The position numbers and the translations under genes were made by a program. DNA of 64,000 bases from CATOSP01 sp965216155 (GTDB lineage Bacteria; Chloroflexota; Dehalococcoidia; Lucifugimonadales; UBA3495), in contig CBDCFD010000005.1 of NCBI GenBank assembly GCA_965216155.1, forward strand, positions 682,001 to 746,000. The letters are read 5' to 3'. The notes under the pieces were generated by a model. That model saw only the letters and a list, made by a program, of their open reading frames with translations, did no database searches and was not told where the DNA came from. Shown here piece after piece: positions 51,920 through 60,625 of this stretch. Numbering within the stretch: the first letter of the stretch is position 1; every line of letters starts with the position of its first letter.

Positions 51920-53479
51920 TTGGGTTTTGATTCGTTCAAGGAATTTGACCCGGTTATACTCGCCGTTTTCCTTGTTTACGTTGCCGTACTGATAGGGATA
52001 GCGGTCATCCGGGTCCGTCCCCTGCGTGAGATGTCGGATTATGTGCTTGGCGGCAGACGGATAAGCAGCTTCACGTCGGCCTTGAGCGCCAGTTCGTCCG
52101 CCACCACCGGGTGGACGATGCTGGTATTCCCCGCATTGGCGTTCTCGCAGGGCGCGGTGCAACTGTGGACGATGTTGAGCATCTTGTTGGGAGTCTGGTT
52201 AGCCTGGACGGTTCTGGGCAAGAGGCTGCGGCGGTATACCATAGCGGAAGACTCTCTCACCCTGCCGGAGTTCTACGAGAAACGCTTTGGGGACAGTACT
52301 GGAATCCTGCGGGGCCTCTCTGCCATTGCGACGATCTTTTTCATCATGTTCTATGTCAATTCCGGGTTGATAGCAGGCTCCAAGCTTCTGGACACGGTGT
52401 TCGGACTCGATCATACCCTGGGGGTGCTGATAACGCTCGCAGCCCTGGTCTCATACACCTTCCTGGGCGGCTTTCTGGCGGTATCCAGGACCGACGTGTT
52501 CCAGGCCATGTTAATGCTCATAGGCTTCGTAATTCTGCCGCTAACGTTGATTGCCCTGACCGAGGAGCCGTTTTCGAGCGTGGGACAGGCCGAGGGTTTC
52601 CTGAATCCCATGACCGCCGCCGGAGGAAACACGATCAATTTAGTCTTCTTTCTTGGCGCGGCGGGATGGGGACTGGGATATTTCGGCTCCCACCGCGTAT
52701 TGCAGCGATTCATGGCGGTGGAAAGCGAAGAGAAGGTAACGTCCAGCCGCAACATCAGCGCCGTCTGGATTACGCTCATATTCTCCTTCGGGTTCCTGCT
52801 CGGGCTCGTGGCCCGTCCGGCGCTGATGGAGATAGGCATGTTGGGCGCCGTGCCGGAGCCGGAGCGGGTCTATTTCGTGATCGCCGAAGTATTCTTCATA
52901 CCTGTGATCACCGGCCTGCTGCTGACGGCGGTTGTCGCGGCGGTAATGAGCACGGCGGACTCGCAGCTACTATTGGGGTCCGCGATAGCCGCCGACGATT
53001 TACCGCTCATCAAGAGACTCGCCTACCGGGTGCGCTACCGGTACGCTTTGGGCGCCTTTGGCAGGGTTTGGCTGGGACGGCTTCTACTGATAATAATCGG
53101 CGTGGTCTCGGCTTACCTGGCGATAAACGCCCCGGACTCGATATTCAACCTGGTCGCCTTCGCCTGGGGAGGGATGGGAGCGGCCTTCGGTCCGGTCACG
53201 ATCCTGGCCCTTTACTGGCGCAGGTTCAACTTCTATGGAGCCGTCGCCGCGATAGTCACAGGTGCAGCAGTCGTATCCGTCTGGCAGTTCAACAGCGGCG
53301 GCCCCGGCGGAGTCCTGGACATAGGTATCGCCACGGCGCCGGGATTCATAATAGCCACGACGGTAGCCATAGCGGTGACGTTGCTTACTCCAAAGCCATC
53401 GGAGCGAGTCCCGGAGTCCTTTGACAGGGTCAACGCGCCGGTCCAGGTCCCGGACGCCGTCCAGACCGGCGGCGCGTAA
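51920..53479 (+). CDS. Sodium:solute symporter (SSS/PutP family)
   Basis: A 519-residue inner-membrane protein with about 13 helices. It shows DYVLGGRRISSFTSALSASSSATTGWTML near residue 40 and DSLTLPEFYEKRFG, the Na-site region, plus YVNSGLIAGSKLLDTVFG, as in PutP-type proline symporters. Start TTG 51920, with AGGACC upstream. It is followed by a perfect 12-bp terminator hairpin. Confidence 0.9.
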   Translation: MGFDSFKEFDPVILAVFLVYVAVLIGIAVIRVRPLREMSDYVLGGRRISSFTSALSASSSATTGWTMLVFPALAFSQGAVQLWTMLSILLGVWLAWTVLGKRLRRYTIAEDSLTLPEFYEKRFGDSTGILRGLSAIATIFFIMFYVNSGLIAGSKLLDTVFGLDHTLGVLITLAALVSYTFLGGFLAVSRTDVFQAMLMLIGFVILPLTLIALTEEPFSSVGQAEGFLNPMTAAGGNTINLVFFLGAAGWGLGYFGSHRVLQRFMAVESEEKVTSSRNISAVWITLIFSFGFLLGLVARPALMEIGMLGAVPEPERVYFVIAEVFFIPVITGLLLTAVVAAVMSTADSQLLLGSAIAADDLPLIKRLAYRVRYRYALGAFGRVWLGRLLLIIIGVVSAYLAINAPDSIFNLVAFAWGGMGAAFGPVTILALYWRRFNFYGAVAAIVTGAAVVSVWQFNSGGPGGVLDIGIATAPGFIIATTVAIAVTLLTPKPSERVPESFDRVNAPVQVPDAVQTGGA

Positions 53480-53485
53480 GCAAGG

Positions 53486-53521
53486 GCCCCGGTTGGCCGT
53501 CGGCCGCCCGCCAACCGGGGC
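53486..53521. terminator. Bidirectional terminator hairpin
   Basis: GCCCCGGTTGGC and GCCAACCGGGGC form a perfect 12-bp stem with a 12-nt loop after the symporter stop codon, between convergent genes. Confidence 0.75.
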
Positions 53522-53596
53522 ATGAATACCCTTGGTCATAGACCCACGACCCCGGCGTTGCCGGACATGGGCCAACCCGTCATAATCGCTTCCGGG

Positions 53597-53962
53597 CTAG
53601 GGCCGGGTCAATAGCTCCAGCACGTGCTGGTCCAGATCGAGGAAGTAGACCCCTCGGCCCCCACGGCGGTGGTTGATGTCCATGTCGTCCAGGGAGCGCG
53701 GGCCACTGCCGTAGGTGATGCCCTTCTCCTTGATCCGGCCGAAGATGGCGTCGAAGTCTTCTTCGCCCACGTGAAACGCGTAGTGGTGGGGCTGGAACCC
53801 TTCCCTATCGTCGAAGTCCAGGGTCAGGGTATTGTTGACCTTTACCGGGGCGAAGTGTCCCGCTGGACCATCATAGCTAAGTCCGAAAATCTCGGCGAAC
53901 CACAGGGCCGCCGCTTCTTTGTCCTGGGATGGAACGATGGTGTGGTCCAAGATTATTTCCAT
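53597..53962 (-). CDS. VOC (glyoxalase/bleomycin-resistance) family protein
   Basis: A 121-residue protein with the vicinal-oxygen-chelate fold: DHTIVPSQDKEAAALWFAEIFGL at the start, HYAFHVGEEDFDAIFGRIKEKGI in the middle, and GRGVYFLDLDQHVLELLTRP at the end. The metal ligands at DHT, HYAFHV and the final ELL Glu are in place. It binds a metal and a small molecule; substrate unknown. Confidence 0.88.
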   Translation of the reverse strand: MEIILDHTIVPSQDKEAAALWFAEIFGLSYDGPAGHFAPVKVNNTLTLDFDDREGFQPHHYAFHVGEEDFDAIFGRIKEKGITYGSGPRSLDDMDINHRRGGRGVYFLDLDQHVLELLTRP

Positions 53963-54406
53963 GACGCGCCTCCCGAATTACCGGCTGTTGTGGATAGACA
54001 TAACGCTCGTGGTCTGCTTGCACTGATAAATAGTGTTCCTGATTATACCTGTGGGTCAAGTGGCATGTGGAAGGGTCACTTCGGAGGAAATGGGGGCACG
54101 TCCCGCGGTCTCGGTACCCAGTGCCCCGTTGTATGACGGAAGTGAGGCGTCCGATGAACTGCTGCCAGCATAGCCGAATGCTGGGCAGTGTAGTGATCGT
54201 GCGACCAACTGGCCACTTCGGATAGACCCAGTTGCTCCGGTGTGGCACCTCTGTTATGAGGGACCTGCTTTCGCCAACTAGAGGCCAGAATATCGGGCCG
54301 ATTGACACCAGGGGCCTCCGTTGCCATGATTGCCACAGGGCCGTTACTTGATGTTCCGAGCTGATAGGCTTTCTGCGACGGTTGACCTGCAGGGAGGTAG
54401 AACTAC
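53963..54406. other. 444-bp intergenic region, no convincing gene
   Basis: It lies between divergent VOC and aminotransferase genes. A reverse frame at 54076-54336 (86 residues) has some polar composition but no ribosome-binding site, and I do not call it. No long repeat or hairpin was seen. Confidence 0.55.
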
Positions 54407-55588
54407 ATGAGAAGTTCACGATTACCCCAGGGTGGGGAGAACGTTTTGCAAGCGGTCCGGGCCAAACGCACCTCGGCTGAGGCGGCGGGAACCAAGCTCC
54501 TAGACCTGTCCATCGGCGAACCCAAGGGGGCAGCCTTGCTTAGCGCCCGTAAGGCCGCAGCCAACGCGGTGATGAGCGAAGCAGAGGCGATGCACACCTA
54601 CCAGTACAACGCCAGCCCCGGCGTGCCGGGATTCTCCGAGCGTTTCATTCAAGTCCACGTGCCTCGCGCTTTTGAAGCCTCGGAGGTCGATTATCTGCCC
54701 ATTCCTGGGATCAAACCGGTATTGGGACTCATTCCACTGGCCTGCGGCTGCGGAAATCAGAGGGTCACTGTGGCGACTACGACCAGTCCAGGCTATCCGA
54801 TACCGGCGGACTGGTGTGGCTACCATCCGCTGGTCGACCATTACGCCCTGTCCCTTACTGTGGAGAACCAGTTCCGGTTCTCCACAGCGTCCATCACGCC
54901 GGGTACCGGCCTCATAATGATGAACTATCCCCATAACCCGTCGGGCCAAGTAGCCTCTGAACAGTGGCTGCGGCAGGTGTGCCAGTACTGCAGCGATAAT
55001 GATATTCGTCTGTTCAATGATGCGGCTTACATCATCCTAAGCCACGGACCGGACAGCCTGAGCCTCGCCCAGGTTGCACCGGACTACCCAGACCTTTCCT
55101 GGTCCGAAGCGTTCACGGCGGCCAAGTTGATCGGCAACGGCACCGGGTGGCACGTCGGGGCGATGGTAGGCTCTCCAGACTTCATTGGGGACATCAAAGA
55201 GGTCAAGGGCAAGACCGACGCCGGGTTCGTGGCGCCCATGGCGGCGGGTGTGGCCGCGGCATTCGAGGATGACCAAGAGAGCATCGACCTTTACCGCGAG
55301 ATGTACCGTTCCCGGCTGGCATCTTTGATCCGGGTGTTGAGCGGGCAGGGGATGCGGCTGGCACTGGAGCCGGCGGCGGGGTTCTTCACCCTCTGGTTGG
55401 CGCCGAGCCGCGCATTCGGGAAAAGGATAGAGAGCGCCGAGCACTTCAATTTTATGATGATTGAAGAGACCGGGGTTGTCGGCGTTCATTTCCCCGGCTA
55501 CGTCCGCTACGCTGTTTGCGCCGATGTGGAAGCGATGGCCGGCGACATAAACGCCGCCTTCGCCAACGCCCAAGTCTCCTACGACTGA
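54407..55588 (+). CDS. Class I/II PLP-dependent aminotransferase
   Basis: The 393-residue protein reads as a fold-type I aminotransferase: LLDLSIGEPKG at the start, YQYNASPGVPGFSERF, MMNYPHNPSGQVAS (pyridine-Asn), LFNDAAYIILSHGPD and EAFTAAKLIGNGTGWHVGAMVG, where the PLP Lys is the AAK before LIGNG. It resembles LL-diaminopimelate aminotransferases and relatives. The residues after AAK replace the usual SxxKTG-type loop. Start preceded by AGGGAGG. Confidence 0.85.
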   Translation: MRSSRLPQGGENVLQAVRAKRTSAEAAGTKLLDLSIGEPKGAALLSARKAAANAVMSEAEAMHTYQYNASPGVPGFSERFIQVHVPRAFEASEVDYLPIPGIKPVLGLIPLACGCGNQRVTVATTTSPGYPIPADWCGYHPLVDHYALSLTVENQFRFSTASITPGTGLIMMNYPHNPSGQVASEQWLRQVCQYCSDNDIRLFNDAAYIILSHGPDSLSLAQVAPDYPDLSWSEAFTAAKLIGNGTGWHVGAMVGSPDFIGDIKEVKGKTDAGFVAPMAAGVAAAFEDDQESIDLYREMYRSRLASLIRVLSGQGMRLALEPAAGFFTLWLAPSRAFGKRIESAEHFNFMMIEETGVVGVHFPGYVRYAVCADVEAMAGDINAAFANAQVSYD

Positions 55589-55663
55589 CGGAGCCTTGGC
55601 ATGGCTGGATGGGAATACCTGGAAGCTGTCGGAGATGGCAGCCAATCAGTCAGTCCGGCTTGC

Positions 55664-57325
55664 TCACCCGTGCCCTGATTGCCAGCCGAACGGGTTTTCG
55701 TTAAGTAGCCCGTGGATGTGGATGCGTTCCTGCTCGCTCTGCTCAAATTGCCGCTGCCGGTCCATAATTGACTGAAGGACCTGGCGCTGACGCTCGGTTT
55801 GCCAGGGCGGGTTTTCCACTTCTACCCAGCGAGACCCATTGCTGTCGACTCCAATTCGCCCGAACGTGTCAACCACCAGTTGGGGAGAACGAGTACCCCC
55901 GGCTCGGTCAAAACCGACGAGCTTGTTTTCTAATTCTTCGCCGTCCGCATCGGCGACAATCAGTTCATACTCGGAGCCAGCATCCGTCCCTTGCGGCAAC
56001 CGGTCGGAGATAAAGGGTTTGGCCGGGTTAAAGTTCGGCACGAAATGTTGGTATGGTTCATATTCGACTTGAGCGCCGGTCTTGGTGTCCCGCAGCGTGA
56101 CCCTGGCAGGCAGGCGGTTGACGTACAGGGGAGCATAACCTTCCCCTACAAAGTAGCATGCTCCGGCGCTTAGAGCGGTCAATTCCGGGTCAGGAATTTC
56201 TTCGGGCACCAGGTCTTCAGCCCTAATCACTTTATCAACGCCAAAGATAGCCGTAAGGCGTTCGTGGAAATAAGGCGACTTGGTAGAACCCCCGAACAGT
56301 ATGACGCGATCCAGATTATTGCAGAAAGCCCTGGGCATGTCCTCCAACCTCAACGAAGGAATGCCACCGACGGGAGATGTCCCATCTTCCCGTTTCCAAA
56401 TGACCTTAGCGGTGATATAGGCTTCCCGCAGGGCGGTGAGCGTCCACCCAAGGAACTGATACTTGTTCAGTTCGTCTTCCACATCTAACCAAGATAGATT
56501 GATGTCGCCATCCAGATACTCCGGATTTGAGGGAGTGAGTTGCTCTTTAGCGATTCGCAGCAACCCCTGATAATCCTCATAGTCCAGACTAAGCCTTTTA
56601 GCAAGCAATTCGTCTATCGTGGCACCTCCCATCAATGGCTGTCCATTGGATGCGTACACAGTCATTCGTCCGTTGGGTTCGACTTCGGCAATAGCGCAGT
56701 CGAATGACCCGCCTCCCAAGTCATAGACCAGATAAGACCCCGGCTGGAGCTTTTCAAGCTTGTGGGCCAGCGTCAGGAAAAGAATAGGTTCCTCCACTAC
56801 TTGAGCAACCTTCTTGCCCTTCCCAAACTCGGACAGCGCTTGGGCCAGCTCGGAACGGTATTCCATATCCGCATGTACGGGACAACCAGCCCGCCACTCG
56901 AAATCACCACTTATCCCAGCCCGTTGAAAAGCCTCGGCGAGGATTAAGCGCATGATTTCTCCAACTGGGATTCGCCTGTCCCACACTTCAACGCTTCGAG
57001 TTTCTGGATTCCACCATTCGGGGCGCGGAGCATTCTTGGAGTCCAAACACCAACGAACATAGGGGTCGTTGGCAAGGGCCCATCGTTTGATGTTGCGGAC
57101 CACCACCGTATCAGGTTCATCTTTTTTCGATATAGAGTCTGCATCCTCGCCTACGATAGTTGAAATGTCGCCCCTCGGCTGTCTCCGAAATGCAATGACC
57201 GCTGGCATAGTCGGGGTGTCGCCTTCTCCAATTAGACGTGGTTGAGGTGGATGGTCGGGCTGACTGGAATCCCAAGTGGAAATACGAATGTTGGTAGTGC
57301 CAAAATCCACGCCGACTACTTGCAT
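55664..57325 (-). CDS. Hsp70-family chaperone (divergent)
   Basis: The 553-residue protein has Hsp70 ATPase motifs: VVGVDFGTTNIRIS (phosphate 1), a VIAFR block, KLQPGSYLVYDLGGGSFDCAIAEV (phosphate 2), and ILFGGSTKSPYFHERLTAIFG (adenosine). After residue ~410 a beta-domain follows (APLYVNRLPARVTLRDTKTGAQVEYEPYQ) similar to an Hsp70 substrate-binding sandwich but shortened. Its ATG overlaps the stop of the GrpE-like gene (TGATG), so translation is coupled. A specialised Hsp70 rather than housekeeping DnaK. Confidence 0.88.
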   Translation of the reverse strand: MQVVGVDFGTTNIRISTWDSSQPDHPPQPRLIGEGDTPTMPAVIAFRRQPRGDISTIVGEDADSISKKDEPDTVVVRNIKRWALANDPYVRWCLDSKNAPRPEWWNPETRSVEVWDRRIPVGEIMRLILAEAFQRAGISGDFEWRAGCPVHADMEYRSELAQALSEFGKGKKVAQVVEEPILFLTLAHKLEKLQPGSYLVYDLGGGSFDCAIAEVEPNGRMTVYASNGQPLMGGATIDELLAKRLSLDYEDYQGLLRIAKEQLTPSNPEYLDGDINLSWLDVEDELNKYQFLGWTLTALREAYITAKVIWKREDGTSPVGGIPSLRLEDMPRAFCNNLDRVILFGGSTKSPYFHERLTAIFGVDKVIRAEDLVPEEIPDPELTALSAGACYFVGEGYAPLYVNRLPARVTLRDTKTGAQVEYEPYQHFVPNFNPAKPFISDRLPQGTDAGSEYELIVADADGEELENKLVGFDRAGGTRSPQLVVDTFGRIGVDSNGSRWVEVENPPWQTERQRQVLQSIMDRQRQFEQSEQERIHIHGLLNENPFGWQSGHG

Positions 57326-58323
57326 CAGTTTACCTCCGAAGGATATACCACGCGAGCTTTGATAAGTACGCGGTCGCCGGTCAATTTACCGCGAACAATG
57401 GCGCCGGGAGCGGATACACGCACTGGCGACTTGTTCGGAGTTTGTTTCTCCACTTGGTGAAACCTTGGGTTGTAAAGTACCGTCTCCCCTATAGTCCCAA
57501 ATTCCTCCGCTCCACCAGCTCGCAGGGCAAGAGAGAGCCTTGCCTCGATGTGGCGGAGCAATTCTTCCGGGCTGCCCTTCCGTTGGCGGAACGATTGGAG
57601 TGTTTCTCCTATGACCAGCAGCATGTCATGGCGAATATCCAATCGCGATTCCTCACGTCTGGCGGCGATTTGAGCGCGAAGACCTTCCACCCGCCCCTGC
57701 AAGCGTTTTTGCTCGGCCCGCATTTCTGCCAGTTGGTCCTCGTAAGACGACCTCTGATTCTCCAGTTCGGCAGTCAGGCTTTCGCGCATGTCAGAAATTC
57801 GTTTGCGGCTATCGGACAGCAGGCCAGACCAGACCGGGCCATTTCCATGCGCCGACGAATCGGCAAGCTTATCCCCTATCTCATGCGACGCTTGGTTGAC
57901 AACCTGGCCCTGGCCGTCCGTCAGCAGCATGGCCGTCAGCGCCAGCAGCTTCAGCCGCTCAGCCGGGTCCGGCAACTTGGCGGCATGGCGGCTGTTGACA
58001 ACGTAGTCCAGAACATTTTTCTTGGGGGCATCCCCTGCCGCCGACCGGACAATCAGGTTGTGAATGACGTGAATGCGCTCTCCAGCAGGTAAGATGTCAA
58101 TAAGGCGGTCCAGTTCGGAGCACCGCCGAGTGGAATTATCGTCGTCGAAAGCGGCCAAAGCGACTTCCGCTGCCAAGGCTGCCTGGCCTTGGCGCCCCAA
58201 ATGGGCGGATGAGACCATGAGCAAGTCGCGAGCCCCGTCCCTGGAGTCCTGAAAGGTCGCCCACATCCCCAATACGAATTCCCGCCGCCAAGCGTCCGGT
58301 TGCCCGGACAACGCGCCCGCCAA
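57325..58323 (-). CDS. GrpE-like nucleotide-exchange factor, C-terminal part
   Basis: This frame has a long coiled-coil (SLTAELENQRSSYEDQLAEMRAEQKRLQGRVEGLRAQIAARREESRL) and a terminal domain GAEEFGTIGETVLYNPRFHQVE...VRVSAPGAIVRG...RVLIKARVV, matching the GrpE beta-domain. Its beginning is TTG-only with no ribosome-binding site; in sequence it continues the 58136-59044 product across a one-base frameshift near 58380. Together they would give one ~540-residue partner for the Hsp70 encoded downstream. Confidence 0.7.
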   Translation of the reverse strand: MAGALSGQPDAWRREFVLGMWATFQDSRDGARDLLMVSSAHLGRQGQAALAAEVALAAFDDDNSTRRCSELDRLIDILPAGERIHVIHNLIVRSAAGDAPKKNVLDYVVNSRHAAKLPDPAERLKLLALTAMLLTDGQGQVVNQASHEIGDKLADSSAHGNGPVWSGLLSDSRKRISDMRESLTAELENQRSSYEDQLAEMRAEQKRLQGRVEGLRAQIAARREESRLDIRHDMLLVIGETLQSFRQRKGSPEELLRHIEARLSLALRAGGAEEFGTIGETVLYNPRFHQVEKQTPNKSPVRVSAPGAIVRGKLTGDRVLIKARVVYPSEVN

Positions 58324-59044
58324 GAGCAGCCAGTCGCCCGCTCCCTTGTCGTATCCGGCTACTTGGGCCAGCCCGGGTAGTCAGTTTACCGGTACGCTCG
58401 GCTAGGCCGTCACCGGAGTCCGGCCCCACGCACTCGCGCCATCTTAGAGTCGCCCGGCTCACCGCCTCCAGCCAACCCGCCGCATCCCGCGCCGAAGCGC
58501 CCCAGGACTCCAGGTATTCTTCGGCTCCCTGAATAGCCCCTCGAAGCGCTTGCCCGATGGTCTTTGGGGGCCACTTAGCAAGAACGCCGGATACATTCTT
58601 TGTCGGGAAACGCCCCGGAGGTGGTCCGCCAGCCTCGCTCAGGAGCCACCTTTTCCAATCCGTTAACGTGGCCGCTTTTTTCTTTGGAGCCTTGGCAGAT
58701 TTCGGAGGCAGCGGTTCCGCCGGCACGTCGTCGGCATAATATCCAGGCTTGAGACCGATTGCGGTGATAGCGCCCTTCTTGTTTCTATCCGTCCTGAAGT
58801 ATTTCGAATCGCCAACAGCGGGTCTTACCTGGTCCCACCAAGGACGCCACTTCTCACCGGCGTCAAGAACCAAGCCTTCGAGTCTTTCCTTAATGGCACC
58901 GACTTTAGCCATTCCCCTAATGTCGGTCAAGGCCGCGGCGACCAGTTTCAGTGGCGCTTCGTTGACCCAAGACCGCACTTCATCCGGCCGGTCCAGACGC
59001 AATTCCTCAAGCCCGATTCGCCGCCTAACTCCCGCAACAGTCAT
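58136..59044 (-). CDS. GrpE-like nucleotide-exchange factor, N-terminal part (frameshifted)
   Basis: This frame starts the operon: VRRRIGLEELRLDRPDEVRSWVNEAPLKLVAAALTDI, a WWDQVRPAVGDSKYFRTDRNKKGAITAIGLK segment, an Ala/Lys/Pro linker and helices up to GLAERTGKLT. After this it runs out of frame into low-complexity GRLAALGG-type sequence; the true continuation (LPGLAQVAGYDKGAGDWLLLAGAL) is one base over. Function of the N-terminal domain is unknown; a client- or membrane-targeting role is possible. Confidence 0.6.
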   Translation of the reverse strand: MTVAGVRRRIGLEELRLDRPDEVRSWVNEAPLKLVAAALTDIRGMAKVGAIKERLEGLVLDAGEKWRPWWDQVRPAVGDSKYFRTDRNKKGAITAIGLKPGYYADDVPAEPLPPKSAKAPKKKAATLTDWKRWLLSEAGGPPPGRFPTKNVSGVLAKWPPKTIGQALRGAIQGAEEYLESWGASARDAAGWLEAVSRATLRWRECVGPDSGDGLAERTGKLTTRAGPSSRIRQGSGRLAALGGRVVRATGRLAAGIRIGDVGDLSGLQGRGSRLAHGLIRPFGAPRPGSLGSGSRFGRFRRR

Positions 59045-59133
59045 ACCTTTATCCGCCTTTCAGAACAGCCGCTCGATTCTTGCGGCAACCATGCCTTGAT
59101 GACTATTTTATACCAGCGACAAAATAGCAAGAA

Positions 59134-59151
59134 GGTTTCCATATGGAAACC
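59134..59151. promoter_or_regulatory. Perfect 18-bp palindrome, candidate operator
   Basis: GGTTTCCATATGGAAACC is a complete palindrome, followed by a further half-site TATGGAAACC at 59154-59163. It lies 90 bases upstream of the GrpE-like gene, in the 143-bp gap before the LLM gene end. Size and symmetry suit a dimeric repressor site for the Hsp70 operon. Confidence 0.5.
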
Positions 59152-59187
59152 TTTATGGAAACCGCAGACGCGGCGGGTTTGGTTGGC

Positions 59188-60360
59188 CTAAACTCCGGGA
59201 GCCGTCGGTAGCTCCTCCGCGTAATGGGGCATTACTTCGTTTACGAAGAGGTCCACGGAGCGCATGGCCTGGTCATGCGTCAGGTCTCCCCACTGGAATG
59301 AGGCGACGAAGTAATTCGCACCGGTCTTGACGTATTCGTCCATATATTGCCGGACCGTGCTGGGCGATCCTGCCATTACGCCGAAACCAGCGCCTCCCCC
59401 ACCACCTGTGTGTTGTTCAAGCCCACCGGGATTGGCCCTGCGGCGCTCCACCTCGGCGGACTCAAGCTCGGAAAACAGGTCGCGACGGGCTTCCCGTTCC
59501 GGCAGGTTCGACGGCCTCATGCCGACGTTTTCCCCCGTGAACTGGGTCAACCCGCGCTTCTCCACTTCCAGGCGTCGGGGCGTGCCGAGGTTCCACTTAT
59601 ATTGGTCCCATGCCGGAGAGGCAATCGCCACCGCCTCTTCGTCGGTATCGGCAACGAACAGGTGGACCACCAACCCGATCTTGGGCGCTTCTCCCTGGAC
59701 GTTTAGCGCGCCAGGTCCCTGGTACTCATCCCAGAGTTGGAAATAGCGCTTCACGTTGGCTTCAAACCCGTCCAGGTTCCCCACGATGATGGTATGCATC
59801 CCGTTCATGGCAGCGGTTTCGACGTTGCGCATGTACCACAGCGGAGGGTGGGGTTCTTGCTTGGGCCGGAGCCGCATCGGCAGGTCGTCGAAGTTGTAGA
59901 ATTCCCCCTGATAATTCAGGGATTCGTGGCTAAGGCCTTCCTTGATGACAGCCAGAGTCTCCAGGTAGCGGGCGTAATTGATCTCTACGTCGGAGTCCTG
60001 ACCCCAGAAATAGGCTTCGATGACGCCGCCCCGGCCCACTCCGATATCCATGCGCCCGCTGGTCAGGTTGTCCAACATGCAGATCTCTTCGATCAGACGG
60101 ATGGGGTGATGCAAGGGCAACACGTACACGCAGGGCCCCAGGCGCATGGTGCTCGTGCGTTGGGCCGCCGCCGCCAGGAACACGTTCTGAGACGGGGCAA
60201 GGCTGTGCACCGCGGGAGTATGGTGCTCTGCGAGGTGGTATGAATAAAATCCGGCAGCTTCCAAGTGCTCGATCTGGACCAGCCGGTCTCGGTATATTTG
60301 GTCAAGTGATACGCCGGGAACTTGCTCGATGTGATCGAATACTCCGAATTGTAGGGGCAT
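59188..60360 (-). CDS. LLM-class flavin-dependent monooxygenase
   Basis: A 390-residue luciferase-like barrel: LQFGVFDHIEQVPGVSLDQIYRDRL start, EHLEAAGFYSYHLAEHHTPAVHSLAPSQNVFLAA, and DIGVGRGGVIEAYFWGQDSD near residue 110. Similar in size and plan to the gene at 34787-35959. It needs reduced FMN; substrate unknown. Confidence 0.9.
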   Translation of the reverse strand: MPLQFGVFDHIEQVPGVSLDQIYRDRLVQIEHLEAAGFYSYHLAEHHTPAVHSLAPSQNVFLAAAAQRTSTMRLGPCVYVLPLHHPIRLIEEICMLDNLTSGRMDIGVGRGGVIEAYFWGQDSDVEINYARYLETLAVIKEGLSHESLNYQGEFYNFDDLPMRLRPKQEPHPPLWYMRNVETAAMNGMHTIIVGNLDGFEANVKRYFQLWDEYQGPGALNVQGEAPKIGLVVHLFVADTDEEAVAIASPAWDQYKWNLGTPRRLEVEKRGLTQFTGENVGMRPSNLPEREARRDLFSELESAEVERRRANPGGLEQHTGGGGGAGFGVMAGSPSTVRQYMDEYVKTGANYFVASFQWGDLTHDQAMRSVDLFVNEVMPHYAEELPTAPGV

Positions 60361-60625
60361 TCAGGTTCTCCAAAGTCTGCGTAATATGTAGATCACGACC
60401 GGGTGCAAACGGTCAATCCGACTGATGCTATTGTCTAAACTCTAGGCTCCACCGGGCTTGTATGTCAAACACTCGGGACTGCGCCGGGCAATGCAGACCG
60501 GGAATGCCCAAATTGACAGACACGCCGGAGCGATGCTAACGTTCCGCAGTGGCCGGGGCGGCCCGAAGCCAGGTGGAGTTCCCGGCCGCGTGCCCCGGTT
60601 TGAGATTGTTGGACTGGAGTCCGAA

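Noticed and set aside
52111..53424. Long forward frame inside the symporter gene
   Set aside because: It is a second frame of the symporter gene, Arg/Gly-rich, without membrane helices.
54076..54336. 86-residue reverse frame in the intergenic gap
   Set aside because: No ribosome-binding site and no recognisable family; too weak to call.
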